A stretch of 64,000 nt of DNA from Salmonella enterica subsp. enterica serovar Typhimurium str. LT2 (lineage in GTDB: Bacteria > Pseudomonadota > Gammaproteobacteria > Enterobacterales > Enterobacteriaceae): positions 248,001 to 312,000 of the forward strand of contig NC_003197.2 in assembly GCF_000006945.2 (NCBI RefSeq), written 5' to 3'. Positions 51,924 through 61,117 of this stretch are shown piece by piece (positions within the stretch are counted from its first letter, which is position 1; the number at the start of each line of letters is the position of its first letter). A program made the translations under genes and the position numbers. The notes beneath the pieces are model-generated. The model ran no database searches. It saw only the letters and a program-made list of their open reading frames with translations, and was not told the DNA's origin.

Positions 51924-53291
51924 TCAGGAGTCTGGCGTGCTATTGTCCTTCACAAACAACGTAAGCTGATCGCCCGGTTGTAGATTATCCGTATCATGGT
52001 TCCAGCGCATCACATCTTTGATATTCACCCCGTGACGTCTGGCGATACTGGAAAGCGAATCGCCTTTACGGACACGATAGGTAATGCTATCGCTATTGTT
52101 TGCCAGTCGTTGCGCGCTGCTGCCAGCGCCCACGGTCAGGCTTTGCCCGATTTTCAGGCGTGAACCACGCAGGTTGTTCCACTGCTGCAAGTCCTTCGTG
52201 CTTACGCCAAGCCGCGAAGCAATACCGGAAAGCGTATCGCCAGAGCGCACCTTATAGCTACGGCTATTCAACGGCGTATTGTCGGCGATCAGTTGGGACT
52301 GAACGGCGTCAATCTCACCGGAAGCCAGCGACTCACGCAACTGCTCGGCATGCTTTTTGGGCACCATAACATATTGCGGACCGCTTACGCCTAAGGTAGA
52401 CCCTTTTACACCGGCATTAAACGTCTTCAGCTTGCTGATAGACATGCCCGCCATATCCGCAACCTGCGCCATTTCAACTGGACTGTTTAAACGAACTCGT
52501 GCCAGCGCTCGGCTTTCATCTGTTGTTGGCAGACGTACGCCGTAGCGTTTGCTGTTTTTGAGAATTTCACTCAATGCCAGCATCTTAGGTACGTAGAGTT
52601 TTGTTTCTCTGGGCAAAGAAAGCGACCAGAAATCCGTCGGTTTTCCACGCGCTTTGTTTGCTTTAATTGCCCGCATAACACGGCCTTCGCCGCTGTTATA
52701 CGCTGCAACGGTTAACAGCCAGTCGCCGTCAAACATTTTGTTCAGACGCTGCATCATGTCTAACGCGGCGGTCGTAGAGGCTACAACATCGCGACGCGCG
52801 TCATAATTACGGGTCTGCTTTAAACCATAATTGCGCCCTGTGCTCGGTATGATCTGCCAGATGCCTGCGGCATTGGCGCCAGACGTTGCGTGAGGATCAA
52901 AAGCGCTCTCCACTATGGGTAGTAGTACCAGCTCCATAGGCATGTTACGTTTCTTAACCTGCCCCGCTATCCAGTACATATACGGCTCTGCCCGTAAAGT
53001 TACATCGTGGAGATAGCTCTTATTGCGTAAATACTTCTGTTTCTGTTCGCGAATCCGGCTGTTTTCCGGAATTCCCATCTTTAGCTCGTCGCCAATGAAA
53101 GCCCACAAGTCCTGATCTGGCGCGATAGACGTTCCGTCGTCCATCCATCGTGCCTGACTCGTAAACTTTCCTGCTTCCCCTTGACCAGCTGCAGAAAGGC
53201 TCTGTGCGTGCTGTTGGACGTTGCCAGTGTTCTGAGACGTCTGGCACCCCACAAGCAGGACAGAGGCGAGTAATATCGCTTTTGCCTTCAT
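51924..53291 (-). CDS. mltD: Membrane-bound lytic murein transglycosylase D
   Basis: MltD cleaves peptidoglycan glycan strands, forming 1,6-anhydro-muropeptides. The 455-residue precursor has the lipobox LLVGC (Cys16), so it is an outer-membrane lipoprotein. The SLT domain (about 110-230) contains the catalytic Glu in VESAFDPHATSGANAAGIWQ. Two C-terminal LysM domains (YKVRSGDTLSGIASRLGV and YRVRKGDSLSSIARRHGV) bind glycan. Confidence 0.97.
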   Translation of the reverse strand: MKAKAILLASVLLVGCQTSQNTGNVQQHAQSLSAAGQGEAGKFTSQARWMDDGTSIAPDQDLWAFIGDELKMGIPENSRIREQKQKYLRNKSYLHDVTLRAEPYMYWIAGQVKKRNMPMELVLLPIVESAFDPHATSGANAAGIWQIIPSTGRNYGLKQTRNYDARRDVVASTTAALDMMQRLNKMFDGDWLLTVAAYNSGEGRVMRAIKANKARGKPTDFWSLSLPRETKLYVPKMLALSEILKNSKRYGVRLPTTDESRALARVRLNSPVEMAQVADMAGMSISKLKTFNAGVKGSTLGVSGPQYVMVPKKHAEQLRESLASGEIDAVQSQLIADNTPLNSRSYKVRSGDTLSGIASRLGVSTKDLQQWNNLRGSRLKIGQSLTVGAGSSAQRLANNSDSITYRVRKGDSLSSIARRHGVNIKDVMRWNHDTDNLQPGDQLTLFVKDNSTPDS

Positions 53292-53362
53292 GTGTGTGTC
53301 AATAGTTGCTTAAAAGACGACCGATCATAACGGCGAAGTTAGCGAATGACAAGTAAGAATTA

Positions 53363-54118
53363 TCAGAACGTGTCTTTCTTTGACCTTAACCATGCAAAAC
53401 GCGCTTCTGGTTGTTGCAATATTGTTTCTTTGTTTATTTCGTTAATTAAATCAATATCTTCAGTTCTTAAAAAAAGATTAATCTTACGCTCATTTTTAAG
53501 AATAACGGGTAATGTCATTTGTTTTTTTACACGTAACTCTTTAACTTTACGATAATATTCATTTATGAACGAATCGTGCGGAAGTATGCTCAATGCGAAC
53601 TTAATGTTAGCTAAAGTGTATTCGTGAGCGCAGCAAATGAGCGTGTCGTCAGGCAGAGAGTTAATTTTCATAAGTGACTGATACATCTGTGATGGCGTGC
53701 CTTCAAACAGTCGACCACAGCCGCCGGAAAACAGCGTGTCGCCGCAGAATAAGTAAGGGCGGCTAAAGTAACAGACGTGTCCTAACGTGTGGCCCGGCGT
53801 GGCAAAAAGAGTAAATTTCTCGCCTAAAACGCGAATAGTATCGCCATCGCCAACAAGATGGGTTGCTCCCTTGTCTTGCGTTTCCGCCGGTCCATAAACC
53901 GTCATTTGCGGGAAGTGTTGCAACAGCTCTTTGACTCCGCCAACATGGTCGTGATGGTGATGCGTCAAAAAAATCGCCTCCGGCATCCACTTATGTTCAG
54001 CAATGGCCTTTAAGACGGGGGCCGCTTCGCCGGGATCAACAATCACACAGCGGCCTTCATCATTGGTCAGCACCCAGATGTAATTGTCCTGAAACGCGGG
54101 AATACTGTTAAGATTCAT
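53363..54118 (-). CDS. gloB: Hydroxyacylglutathione hydrolase (glyoxalase II)
   Basis: GloB hydrolyses S-lactoylglutathione to lactate and glutathione in methylglyoxal detoxification. The 251-residue metallo-beta-lactamase-fold protein has the HHHHDH zinc motif at residues 53-58, [12 protein letters not shown] and [13 protein letters not shown], plus [10 protein letters not shown]. The region coding for the last 65 residues is unusually A/T-rich compared with the rest, but the reading frame is intact. It is divergent from yafS. Confidence 0.97.
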
Positions 54119-54152
54119 ATATTACCTCTCAAATAATTAGCGGAAGGTTGCG

Positions 54153-54875
54153 ATGAAACCGGCAAGGCTCTCTCAAACTGTCGTTGCGCCCGGATGTTGG
54201 GGTGAGTTGCCCTGGGGCAATTACTACCGTGAGGCGCTGGAACAGCAGCTAAATCCGTGGTTTGCAAAAATGTATGGTTTCCATTTGCTTAAAATCGGTA
54301 ATTTAAGCGCAGAAATCAATTCCGAAGCGTGCGCGGTCTCCCATCAGGTGAATGTTTCATCGCAGGGGTCGCCGATGCAGGTTCTGGCCGATCCGCTACA
54401 TCTTCCTTTTGCAGATAAATCCGTCGATGTTTGTCTGCTGGCGCATACTTTGCCGTGGTGTACCGACCCGCACCGTTTATTGCGGGAAGCCGACCGCGTA
54501 TTGATTGATGACGGTTGGCTGGTCATTAGTGGATTTAACCCGCTGAGTTTGATGGGGTTACGTAAACTGGTACCCGTTTTACGTAAAACACCGCCCTATA
54601 ATAGTCGGATGTTTACCCTTATGCGGCAACTGGACTGGCTGTCTTTACTCAATTTCGAAGTGCTACATTATAGCCGTTTTCATGTCTTACCCTGGAAAAA
54701 GCAGGGGGGGCGGCTTTTAAATACGCATATCCCGGCGCTGGGCTGTTTACAGCTTATTGTGGCCCGTAAGCGGACCATCCCGCTTACGCTTAATCCGCTG
54801 CGACATAATAAAAGTAAAACCCCTATCCGCCAGACCGTTGGCGCCACCCGGCAATATCGCAAACCGGATGGCTAA
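54153..54875 (+). CDS. yafS: SAM-dependent methyltransferase-like protein YafS
   Basis: The 240-residue protein has the methyltransferase-type segments VLADPLHLPFADKSVDVCLL and LREADRVLIDDGWLVISGFNP, but the glycine-rich SAM loop is poorly conserved. Function is unknown. It is divergent from gloB and its 3' end overlaps the 3' end of rnhA by four bases. Confidence 0.9.
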   Translation: MKPARLSQTVVAPGCWGELPWGNYYREALEQQLNPWFAKMYGFHLLKIGNLSAEINSEACAVSHQVNVSSQGSPMQVLADPLHLPFADKSVDVCLLAHTLPWCTDPHRLLREADRVLIDDGWLVISGFNPLSLMGLRKLVPVLRKTPPYNSRMFTLMRQLDWLSLLNFEVLHYSRFHVLPWKKQGGRLLNTHIPALGCLQLIVARKRTIPLTLNPLRHNKSKTPIRQTVGATRQYRKPDG

Positions 54876-55339
54876 GCTTCCGCCTGGTAGCCACTATCTT
54901 CCTGCGTGGGATTCATTGCCGCGGCGCGCGCCAGTTCATCACAACGCTCGTTTTCGGGATGGCCTGCATGGCCTTTGACCCATACCCATTTGATCTGATG
55001 CTGACCTAACGCAGCATCGAGACGTTTCCAGAGATCGACATTTTTTACGGGTTTCTTTTCCGCTGTTTTCCAGCCGCGTTTCTTCCAGTTATGAATCCAT
55101 TGGGTAATTCCTTGCCGCACATATTGGCTGTCGGTGCTCAATGTTACTTCGCAATGTTCTTTTAACGCTTCAAGCGCGACGATCGCCGCCATCAGTTCCA
55201 TACGGTTATTGGTGGTCAGCGTGTAACCTTCACTAAACGTTTTTTCATGACCGCGATAGCGTAAGATAGCGCCATAACCACCAGGCCCTGGATTCCCCAG
55301 GCAAGAGCCATCGGTGAAAATTTCTACCTGTTTAAGCAT
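54872..55339 (-). CDS. rnhA: Ribonuclease HI
   Basis: RNase HI degrades RNA of RNA-DNA hybrids, R-loops and primers. The 155-residue product starts MLKQVEIFTDGSCLGNPGPG and has catalytic Asp10, Glu48 (NNRMELMAA), Asp70 (LSTDSQYV) and Asp134 (ERCDELARA). A much longer frame reading upstream is antisense to dnaQ and is rejected. It is divergent from dnaQ across 63 bp, where the two promoters overlap in E. coli. Confidence 0.98.
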   Translation of the reverse strand: MLKQVEIFTDGSCLGNPGPGGYGAILRYRGHEKTFSEGYTLTTNNRMELMAAIVALEALKEHCEVTLSTDSQYVRQGITQWIHNWKKRGWKTAEKKPVKNVDLWKRLDAALGQHQIKWVWVKGHAGHPENERCDELARAAAMNPTQEDSGYQAEA

Positions 55340-55402
55340 CTCTGGTAGACTTCCTGTAATTGAAATCGATAACAAAACGCAAGTCTGACATAAATGACCG
55401 AT

Positions 55403-56134
55403 ATGAGCACTGCAATTACACGACAGATTGTCCTCGATACCGAAACCACCGGTATGAATCAGATAGGCGCGCACTATGAAGGTCACAAGATTATTGAGAT
55501 CGGTGCGGTTGAGGTGATAAACCGTCGTCTGACCGGCAACAATTTTCATGTTTACCTGAAGCCCGATCGCCTTGTCGATCCAGAGGCTTTTGGCGTACAC
55601 GGTATTGCCGATGAGTTTCTGCTGGATAAGCCGGTTTTTGCTGATGTGGTCGATGAGTTTCTTGATTATATCCGCGGCGCGGAGCTGGTCATCCATAACG
55701 CATCGTTCGATATCGGCTTTATGGATTATGAGTTTGGTCTGCTTAAACGCGATATTCCTAAAACCAATACTTTCTGCAAAGTTACCGACAGCCTGGCGTT
55801 GGCGCGGAAAATGTTCCCCGGCAAGCGTAACAGCCTTGATGCACTGTGTTCGCGTTATGAGATAGATAATAGCAAACGTACTTTGCACGGCGCATTGCTC
55901 GATGCCCAGATCCTTGCTGAAGTGTATCTGGCGATGACGGGCGGACAAACGTCCATGACGTTTGCGATGGAAGGAGAGACGCAACGGCAGCAAGGTGAGG
56001 CGACCATTCAGCGAATCGTTCGCCAGGCCAGCCGGTTACGGGTCGTTTTTGCCTCTGAGGAAGAGCTGGCTGCGCATGAATCGAGGCTTGATCTGGTGCA
56101 GAAAAAGGGCGGAAGTTGCCTTTGGCGGGCGTAA
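55403..56134 (+). CDS. dnaQ: DNA polymerase III epsilon subunit (3'-5' proofreading exonuclease)
   Basis: DnaQ proofreads for DnaE, encoded earlier in this window. The 243-residue form starts MSTAITRQIV; an in-frame ATG three codons upstream (55394) is possible. The DEDDh exonuclease has Asp12 and Glu14 in LDTETTG, an Asp in HNASFDIGF, and His and Asp in LHGALLDAQ. The C-terminal tail after about 190 binds the alpha subunit. Confidence 0.98.
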   Translation: MSTAITRQIVLDTETTGMNQIGAHYEGHKIIEIGAVEVINRRLTGNNFHVYLKPDRLVDPEAFGVHGIADEFLLDKPVFADVVDEFLDYIRGAELVIHNASFDIGFMDYEFGLLKRDIPKTNTFCKVTDSLALARKMFPGKRNSLDALCSRYEIDNSKRTLHGALLDAQILAEVYLAMTGGQTSMTFAMEGETQRQQGEATIQRIVRQASRLRVVFASEEELAAHESRLDLVQKKGGSCLWRA

Positions 56135-56267
56135 TTTATTCCTTTTTAGGCTATAAAAATCATCCTTCGGGCGATTTTTGCAGCAACTGATTCAAAAGGT
56201 GAGAAAAAGCGTTGACGGGCGACACCGCAAACCGTAATATTCGCCTCGTTCCCAGCGGGAACATCAC

Positions 56268-56344
56268 GGAGCGGTAGTTCAGTTGGTTAGAATACCTGCC
56301 TGTCACGCAGGGGGTCGCGGGTTCGAGTCCCGTCCGTTCCGCCA
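56268..56344 (+). tRNA. aspV: tRNA-Asp (GUC anticodon)
   Basis: A 77-nt cloverleaf with encoded CCA, identical base for base to aspU. It follows dnaQ as in E. coli and marks the border of the type VI secretion island in Salmonella. Confidence 0.98.
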
Positions 56345-56384
56345 GATACAAATCTCAGGGTGTTTTTATACATCCTGTGAAGTA

Positions 56385-56424
56385 AAAAAAACCGTATCAC
56401 TGTAAAAGGGATACGGTTTTTTTT
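56385..56424 (+). terminator. aspV terminator
   Basis: AAAACCGTATC...GGATACGGTTTT followed by a T-run starts 41 bases after the tRNA. A smaller hairpin (CAGGGTG...CATCCTG) precedes it. Confidence 0.9.
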
Positions 56425-56539
56425 CGTCTTCAAGAAGTTCCACCGTCTATCGTGGAATCTGGCGCAAATGGGCCTACGCCTGGATGACGAACAGGATATT
56501 ACCGCCACTTCTTTCACTGTCATGGCTATTTTGATCCCA

Positions 56540-56664
56540 CTGACATTTAAGGCGCGGCCTCATGGCGGTGCTTAACCGGGATCGGGACATGTTCAGCGCA
56601 GAAGCAGACTGCGTAATGTTGATATCACTCAGATAATTACGGAGAACCGCCAGACATGCGCATC
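56540..56664 (-). pseudogene. Short relic resembling a LysR-type helix-turn-helix
   Basis: On the minus strand one frame reads LAVLRNYLSDINITQSASAL then NMSRSRLSTAMRPRL, similar in pattern to the LysR DNA-binding helices (ITQSA..LN.S...LS..M). No complete gene surrounds it: the frame enters from the tssA 3' end and ends shortly after. The rest of the 321-bp gap 56345-56665 holds the aspV terminator and nothing else I can identify. Confidence 0.35.
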
Positions 56665-56665
56665 A

Positions 56666-57721
56666 TCACTCCAGGGCATCCCACTTCTCCAGCAACTCCA
56701 CCGGGATCTCATTGATCACCTCCGAGAACCGTTTTCCCACCAGTCTTTCAGCCTGGCGTAACAGTGGGATGGTCGGGCTACTGGGTTCACTGCTCTCAAA
56801 CCAGCGACGAATGCACCGCAGGCGTTCCAGCGCATCATTACGATCGCGAATTGGCCCCGGTTCAGCATTGTGTGGGAGGGATATACCGGGTGGCGCGTTG
56901 ACAGGCGGCACATCCTCTGCCCGTGCCGGAACGGCATTATCCATAACCGTGCCTGCGGGGTCTGGCACTGGCGCTGGCGACGGAGGGATTTCCGGTGTGG
57001 TTGTCTGTACCACGTCAGGCAGCAGCGCTAACAACTGCCGCAGGCGTGAAAAATCTGGAGCCAGATCGCCTAATGTCTCACGCGCCCACACTTGCAGGCG
57101 TTCTGCGCTTTCCTGCGCTTCGCGAAACGCCGCCAGCGGTAATGCCCCACGGGCTTCGAGGTCGGCCAGTTGCTGGCGGACGGATTCGGGGGCCAGCGCA
57201 TCAGCCGGGCGGGGAGCGGATAACGCGCGCTCCACATCCCGTACCTGTAGGCGCAGGGCGGCACTGTTTGACAGCGTAATACCGCGAATGTCCGCCATCA
57301 CGCCTTCGTGATCCAGCAGCGCCGCCAGGGCATTACTGCGCGCCAGCGACGCATCTTCAATAGATTCTGCGGATGCGCCTTCGCCGGTAAGCAGCTGTGG
57401 ATGGAGTGCATCAGACCAGATTACGCTCAGTTCTGCCAGTTGTGTGAGCATTTCCGCCAGTCCCTGTGCGCCAGCCTGCTGGATGCGACTGCGCAGCAGC
57501 AGGATCAACACCCGGATATCCTTACTGCGCGTGAGCAGACGGCGCGCATCACGTTCAATTTCCGGCCAGTTCACGGCTTCCGGCGTACTGACAAAATCAC
57601 CATATTGCGCCTCCGCCTGGGGGGCGGCGCGGCTGAACAGCAGCAGGTATTCCGGATCGTACTCCGGATCGGGGCCGCAGGGTTGTTCCGCGCTTACCGG
57701 TTTAGTCAGGGACATGTCCAT
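56666..57721 (-). CDS. tssA: Type VI secretion system protein TssA (SciA)
   Basis: The 351-residue protein has an N-terminal ImpA domain (about 10-130; ISxEQPCGPDPEYDPEY-like VSAEQPCGPDPEYDPEYL), a Pro-rich linker (about 240-290) and a C-terminal region ending in LVGKRFSEVINEI, matching short-type TssA. TssA primes and caps sheath assembly at the baseplate. It is last in the minus-strand gene cluster, 10 bases after tssG. The ATG at 57721 is chosen; one two codons later is possible. Confidence 0.9.
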   Translation of the reverse strand: MDMSLTKPVSAEQPCGPDPEYDPEYLLLFSRAAPQAEAQYGDFVSTPEAVNWPEIERDARRLLTRSKDIRVLILLLRSRIQQAGAQGLAEMLTQLAELSVIWSDALHPQLLTGEGASAESIEDASLARSNALAALLDHEGVMADIRGITLSNSAALRLQVRDVERALSAPRPADALAPESVRQQLADLEARGALPLAAFREAQESAERLQVWARETLGDLAPDFSRLRQLLALLPDVVQTTTPEIPPSPAPVPDPAGTVMDNAVPARAEDVPPVNAPPGISLPHNAEPGPIRDRNDALERLRCIRRWFESSEPSSPTIPLLRQAERLVGKRFSEVINEIPVELLEKWDALE

Positions 57722-57731
57722 ATCATTACTC

Positions 57732-58727
57732 TCAGTGGGTTAAGCCGTGTTCAGGTTCAAAAATCATGCCGGTCACCGGACGGTCATGCATGGCTTTACC
57801 TGCCCAGGCCGTCCAGCCAAGCCGCTGCGCGCCGCCGATCACCGCAGGCGGTGCGGCATGAGGCTTCAACTGCAGCTCAATTTCCCAGCAATATTCAAAA
57901 CCGATGAACGTACGCACCAGTTCTGTCAGCACGGGCAGATTGTTGCCGCCGGGCAGAAAACGCAGGTAATCCTCCAGCGTGAGCGGGCCGATAATTAGCC
58001 GGAATTTGTACTGCATATCCGGTACGGCCTGGCCGATAAGCGCCCCGTTGCCCAGCACCGAAGACTGCGCGGGCGTGCCCAGACGGGTGATTTCATCGTT
58101 CGCCACCGTTATCCAGTGCAGGGCGAATTCTTTCACCGCAAAAGGTACGCTGAAATAGTGCGCCAGCGTGGCGGCCAGCCCGTCAGGATTGCGCGATTCG
58201 CGTACCAGATGGGCGGAGGCTGCCAGGCGAACATGATCTGACAGCGGGCTTTCGGCGCTTTCCCGTAGATCCTGCCCGCTGAGACTGGCGATATAAAACG
58301 CAAAACGGTCGTGTTCCGGTTTGTCCAGCCCGCCACCAGCGGACTGGGCGCTGCGCCATGCCTGCCAGAACTGCGTCAGCCAGCGGTGGTGAAAAATATT
58401 GGAAAAATGAACCAGCGTCGGATCGTGACGACTCTCTGAGCGGTTCAGTGCCAGCTCGGTATAGTGCAGCGGCAACGGGCCGTTTGGCCCCCATAGTCCG
58501 AGGCTGTACAGGCTCAGGTGCAGGCGTCCATCCTGCCAGCTGACCTGGGCGATTTCCCGTGGCGCAAAGGTCATCGTCGGCGTCTGTCCCAGACGGAATT
58601 TTTCCATCCGTGGCTGCCAGATACTGCCTGCCGGAGTATCACAGAGCTGGGCATCCACGCGCCGCATCAGGTTCAGGAATCCGTAACGCCAGGGGGTTTT
58701 CTGCGCCTGGTTGAGAGCGCCGGTCAT
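57732..58727 (-). CDS. tssG: Type VI secretion baseplate subunit TssG (SciB)
   Basis: The 331-residue protein has the TssG/VasB family pattern: YGFLNLMRRVDAQ near the N-terminus, FRLGQTPTMTFAP, LGLWGPNGPLPLHYTELA and a C-terminal AWAGKAMHDRPV. With TssF, TssE and TssK it builds the baseplate wedges. It overlaps the end of tssF by four bases (ATGA). Confidence 0.93.
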   Translation of the reverse strand: MTGALNQAQKTPWRYGFLNLMRRVDAQLCDTPAGSIWQPRMEKFRLGQTPTMTFAPREIAQVSWQDGRLHLSLYSLGLWGPNGPLPLHYTELALNRSESRHDPTLVHFSNIFHHRWLTQFWQAWRSAQSAGGGLDKPEHDRFAFYIASLSGQDLRESAESPLSDHVRLAASAHLVRESRNPDGLAATLAHYFSVPFAVKEFALHWITVANDEITRLGTPAQSSVLGNGALIGQAVPDMQYKFRLIIGPLTLEDYLRFLPGGNNLPVLTELVRTFIGFEYCWEIELQLKPHAAPPAVIGGAQRLGWTAWAGKAMHDRPVTGMIFEPEHGLTH

Positions 58728-60607
58728 ACGCTCCCCCGTTGCCCGGTTCTGACCGGCCAGGTCATGACATGCCCGCGTTGCATCGAGTGCAGCGTCATCT
58801 GCGAGAAGGTATTAATGGAAACATGGCGGGCAATATAGTGTTCCAGCACCAGACCGAACAGGTAAGGACTGATACCGGAAAATCCTTCTTCGTCCACGGT
58901 CAGTTCGCAACTGACGCCCCGGCCATAGACCAACAGGCCGGAGCCGGGCAGGCGGCGGGTCACCGGGGTGGTTTTGCAGCCAATCAGGCTGCGCACCTGG
59001 CGCGACTGCGGGCTGTCGTGAGCCGGGATAAACAGATTCAGCAGATCGCGCAGCGCCTGGCCGCCGGTGCGGTGATCCAGATCGGCCAGCGGCAGATAAT
59101 TAAACGACAACTGCCGGATCAGCCGCCAGGCCATTTCGCGTTCAGCCAGCGGCGGCTGCGGCGGGCGCGGCGGTCTGATAAGACCCACGCCCGCCACCGG
59201 AATCGCCGCATCTACGGTCAGATCATCCCGGCCATTACGTGGAATAAGGCAGGGCAGATCGCGGTTAGTCACCATTGCCGTGACGGTGATATGGCGCAGA
59301 TTTTCCGGGTAGGGCGCTTCATGCTGATCAACCAGCGAGAGGAAGACTTCCGAGCCGGTATAGGGGGTTCGGGTGCCATAGCGGCGGGCGTTTTCTGACG
59401 AGCGGCGCGGTTCACGACGCAGTGAAAAATAACGCCCGTGGTTGCCTTCGTCATTATTACGGGTGTGATACAGCGGACGAAAAATCATCTTCCGTGTGGT
59501 TTCCGCTTCCAGGCCTTCGACTTCCTGAACAGAAAACACCTCGTAATCCAGCGGACGGGTACGATCCACCACCAGATGCTGTTCCGTCACGCTGTGAGTG
59601 ACTTCAATCCGGGTGGTGGTGCGAGGAAACAGGTTGATCACCGGCGTACAGAACAGGCTGAACTGTGCAGCGTCCGTCTGATGAATCAGCCAGTCCGGCG
59701 GCAGGCGGTTAAGCAGTATGACAATTTCCGCCACATTGCCCTGCACCTTTTGTAACCCGGCAGACAATCCGGTCGGGGTGAAGAAGTAAAACCGTTCCGG
59801 ACAGGCGAAAAATTCATGCAGCAGATTATGGCCGTGAAACACGTTCCAGGCGAGCGGTAGCAGCCCCTGCCCTGGCTCCAGCCCTTCGTGCGCCACCGGG
59901 TGTTGAAGATTCACATTCAGTTCGCCGTCAAAGTGACCGGGTTCACCGGCCAGTGTGGCGACGGCGCTGGTATGTAGCAGCTCAAACAGGTGTGACGCAA
60001 TGCGTTCTTCGCCGCAGAGGTAAAAGGGCAGCCGTGCCGGACCGGCCAGCTCGCTGAAAGTCAGTTCCCCGAAGGTTCGCAGGGTGATGCGCAATGCCCC
60101 GGCGACATGAATATTAGGCGGCAGATAGCGGTGCAGGGCGGGCATATCCGGCGGCGCGGCGGTCAGGCGTACCTCCTCGATGGACAGCGGCCACAGCGTG
60201 ACGTCCTGGCTGCTGCGAAACTGGCAGGCGGTATTTTCGCCTTCCGGGATGGGGGAAACGAACGCGGTATCGCGCGGCACGGTGACCCCTTTCGCCAGGT
60301 CGCCTTCCTGCGTATCGGGATACAGCTTTACCACTGCCATCGATGGCGTGGGGGTGACGTAATTGGGGCTGACGACTTCCAGTAACCGCTGTGTGAAGCG
60401 GGGAAACTCGGCGTCAATTTTTAGCTGAGTGCGGGCGCTCAGAAAGCTGAACGCCTCGATCATGCGTTCCACATACGGGTCGGCAATATCGGTTCCCTGC
60501 ATCCCCAGTCGGGCGGCAATTTTGGGATGGAGGGTGGCGAACTCAGCACCGGTCTCCCGCAGGTAGCTCAGTTCGCGGTTGTAATACTCCAGTAGCCGTG
60601 GATCCAT
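58724..60607 (-). CDS. tssF: Type VI secretion baseplate subunit TssF (SciC)
   Basis: The 627-residue protein begins MDPRLLEYYNRELSYLRETG, the hallmark of TssF/VasA/ImpG. It continues with HPKIAARLGM, DPYVERMIEAFSFLSARTQL and RFTQRLLEVVSPNY. Two copies with one TssG form each wedge. It is 15 bases downstream of tssE. Confidence 0.96.
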   Translation of the reverse strand: MDPRLLEYYNRELSYLRETGAEFATLHPKIAARLGMQGTDIADPYVERMIEAFSFLSARTQLKIDAEFPRFTQRLLEVVSPNYVTPTPSMAVVKLYPDTQEGDLAKGVTVPRDTAFVSPIPEGENTACQFRSSQDVTLWPLSIEEVRLTAAPPDMPALHRYLPPNIHVAGALRITLRTFGELTFSELAGPARLPFYLCGEERIASHLFELLHTSAVATLAGEPGHFDGELNVNLQHPVAHEGLEPGQGLLPLAWNVFHGHNLLHEFFACPERFYFFTPTGLSAGLQKVQGNVAEIVILLNRLPPDWLIHQTDAAQFSLFCTPVINLFPRTTTRIEVTHSVTEQHLVVDRTRPLDYEVFSVQEVEGLEAETTRKMIFRPLYHTRNNDEGNHGRYFSLRREPRRSSENARRYGTRTPYTGSEVFLSLVDQHEAPYPENLRHITVTAMVTNRDLPCLIPRNGRDDLTVDAAIPVAGVGLIRPPRPPQPPLAEREMAWRLIRQLSFNYLPLADLDHRTGGQALRDLLNLFIPAHDSPQSRQVRSLIGCKTTPVTRRLPGSGLLVYGRGVSCELTVDEEGFSGISPYLFGLVLEHYIARHVSINTFSQMTLHSMQRGHVMTWPVRTGQRGSV

Positions 60608-60622
60608 GAATAATGCCCTGTA

Positions 60623-61117
60623 TTAAAAGAACGTAATGCGGCTCAGCTCCATATCCAGCGCGCTGCGTACCAGAAACTCCGTGGGATACGGCTGCGTCAG
60701 AATTTGTCCGCGAATTTCAAACTGTAGCGTGTTATAGCTACCCTGCCGGGTTTTATCGAGCAAGGGCGTGACCCTGAGTGTGGCGGCGTTCAGCCGGGGT
60801 TCGAAACGGATAATGGCGCGCCGGATCGCCTCGCTGATATCGTCCCACTTATGCTCATACATAAAGCTGCCCGCCAGCGGCGGCAGGCCATAGTTGAGCA
60901 CTGACGCCGCCGCCTGCGGATAGCGCCGGGCGTCGATGTCACCCTCGTGGCTAATGGTATTGAGCAAAAAGGAGAGATCCCGGCGAATGATCTCCTTCAG
61001 TTGTACCGGCGTGACGCTGATATCCCGGTCAATTTTCTGATACGGAGCATTGTCACACAGCCGATCAAACAGCGTGGGCAGCAGGTGGTTAGCGGGTGTA
61101 AAACGAGACGTGCTCAT
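60623..61117 (-). CDS. tssE: Type VI secretion baseplate subunit TssE (SciD)
   Basis: The 164-residue protein is a gp25-like (T4 phage wedge) protein: LFDRLCD at the start, RDLSFLLNTI and the conserved VLNYGLPPLAG, then a C-terminal RFEPRLNAATLRVTP. The start MSTSRFTPANH at 61117 overlaps the tagJ stop by four bases; the longer open frame upstream is antisense-like extension into tagJ. Confidence 0.92.
   Translation of the reverse strand: MSTSRFTPANHLLPTLFDRLCDNAPYQKIDRDISVTPVQLKEIIRRDLSFLLNTISHEGDIDARRYPQAAASVLNYGLPPLAGSFMYEHKWDDISEAIRRAIIRFEPRLNAATLRVTPLLDKTRQGSYNTLQFEIRGQILTQPYPTEFLVRSALDMELSRITFF

Noticed and set aside
53363..53560. Possible foreign 3' end of gloB because of its A/T-rich sequence
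   Set aside because: The frame is intact, the length equals E. coli GloB and the C-terminal sequence fits the family, so composition alone is not enough.
55340..55993. N-terminal extension of RNase HI to 373 residues
   Set aside because: The extra part is antisense to dnaQ; the ATG at 55339 gives the exact family length and motif positions.
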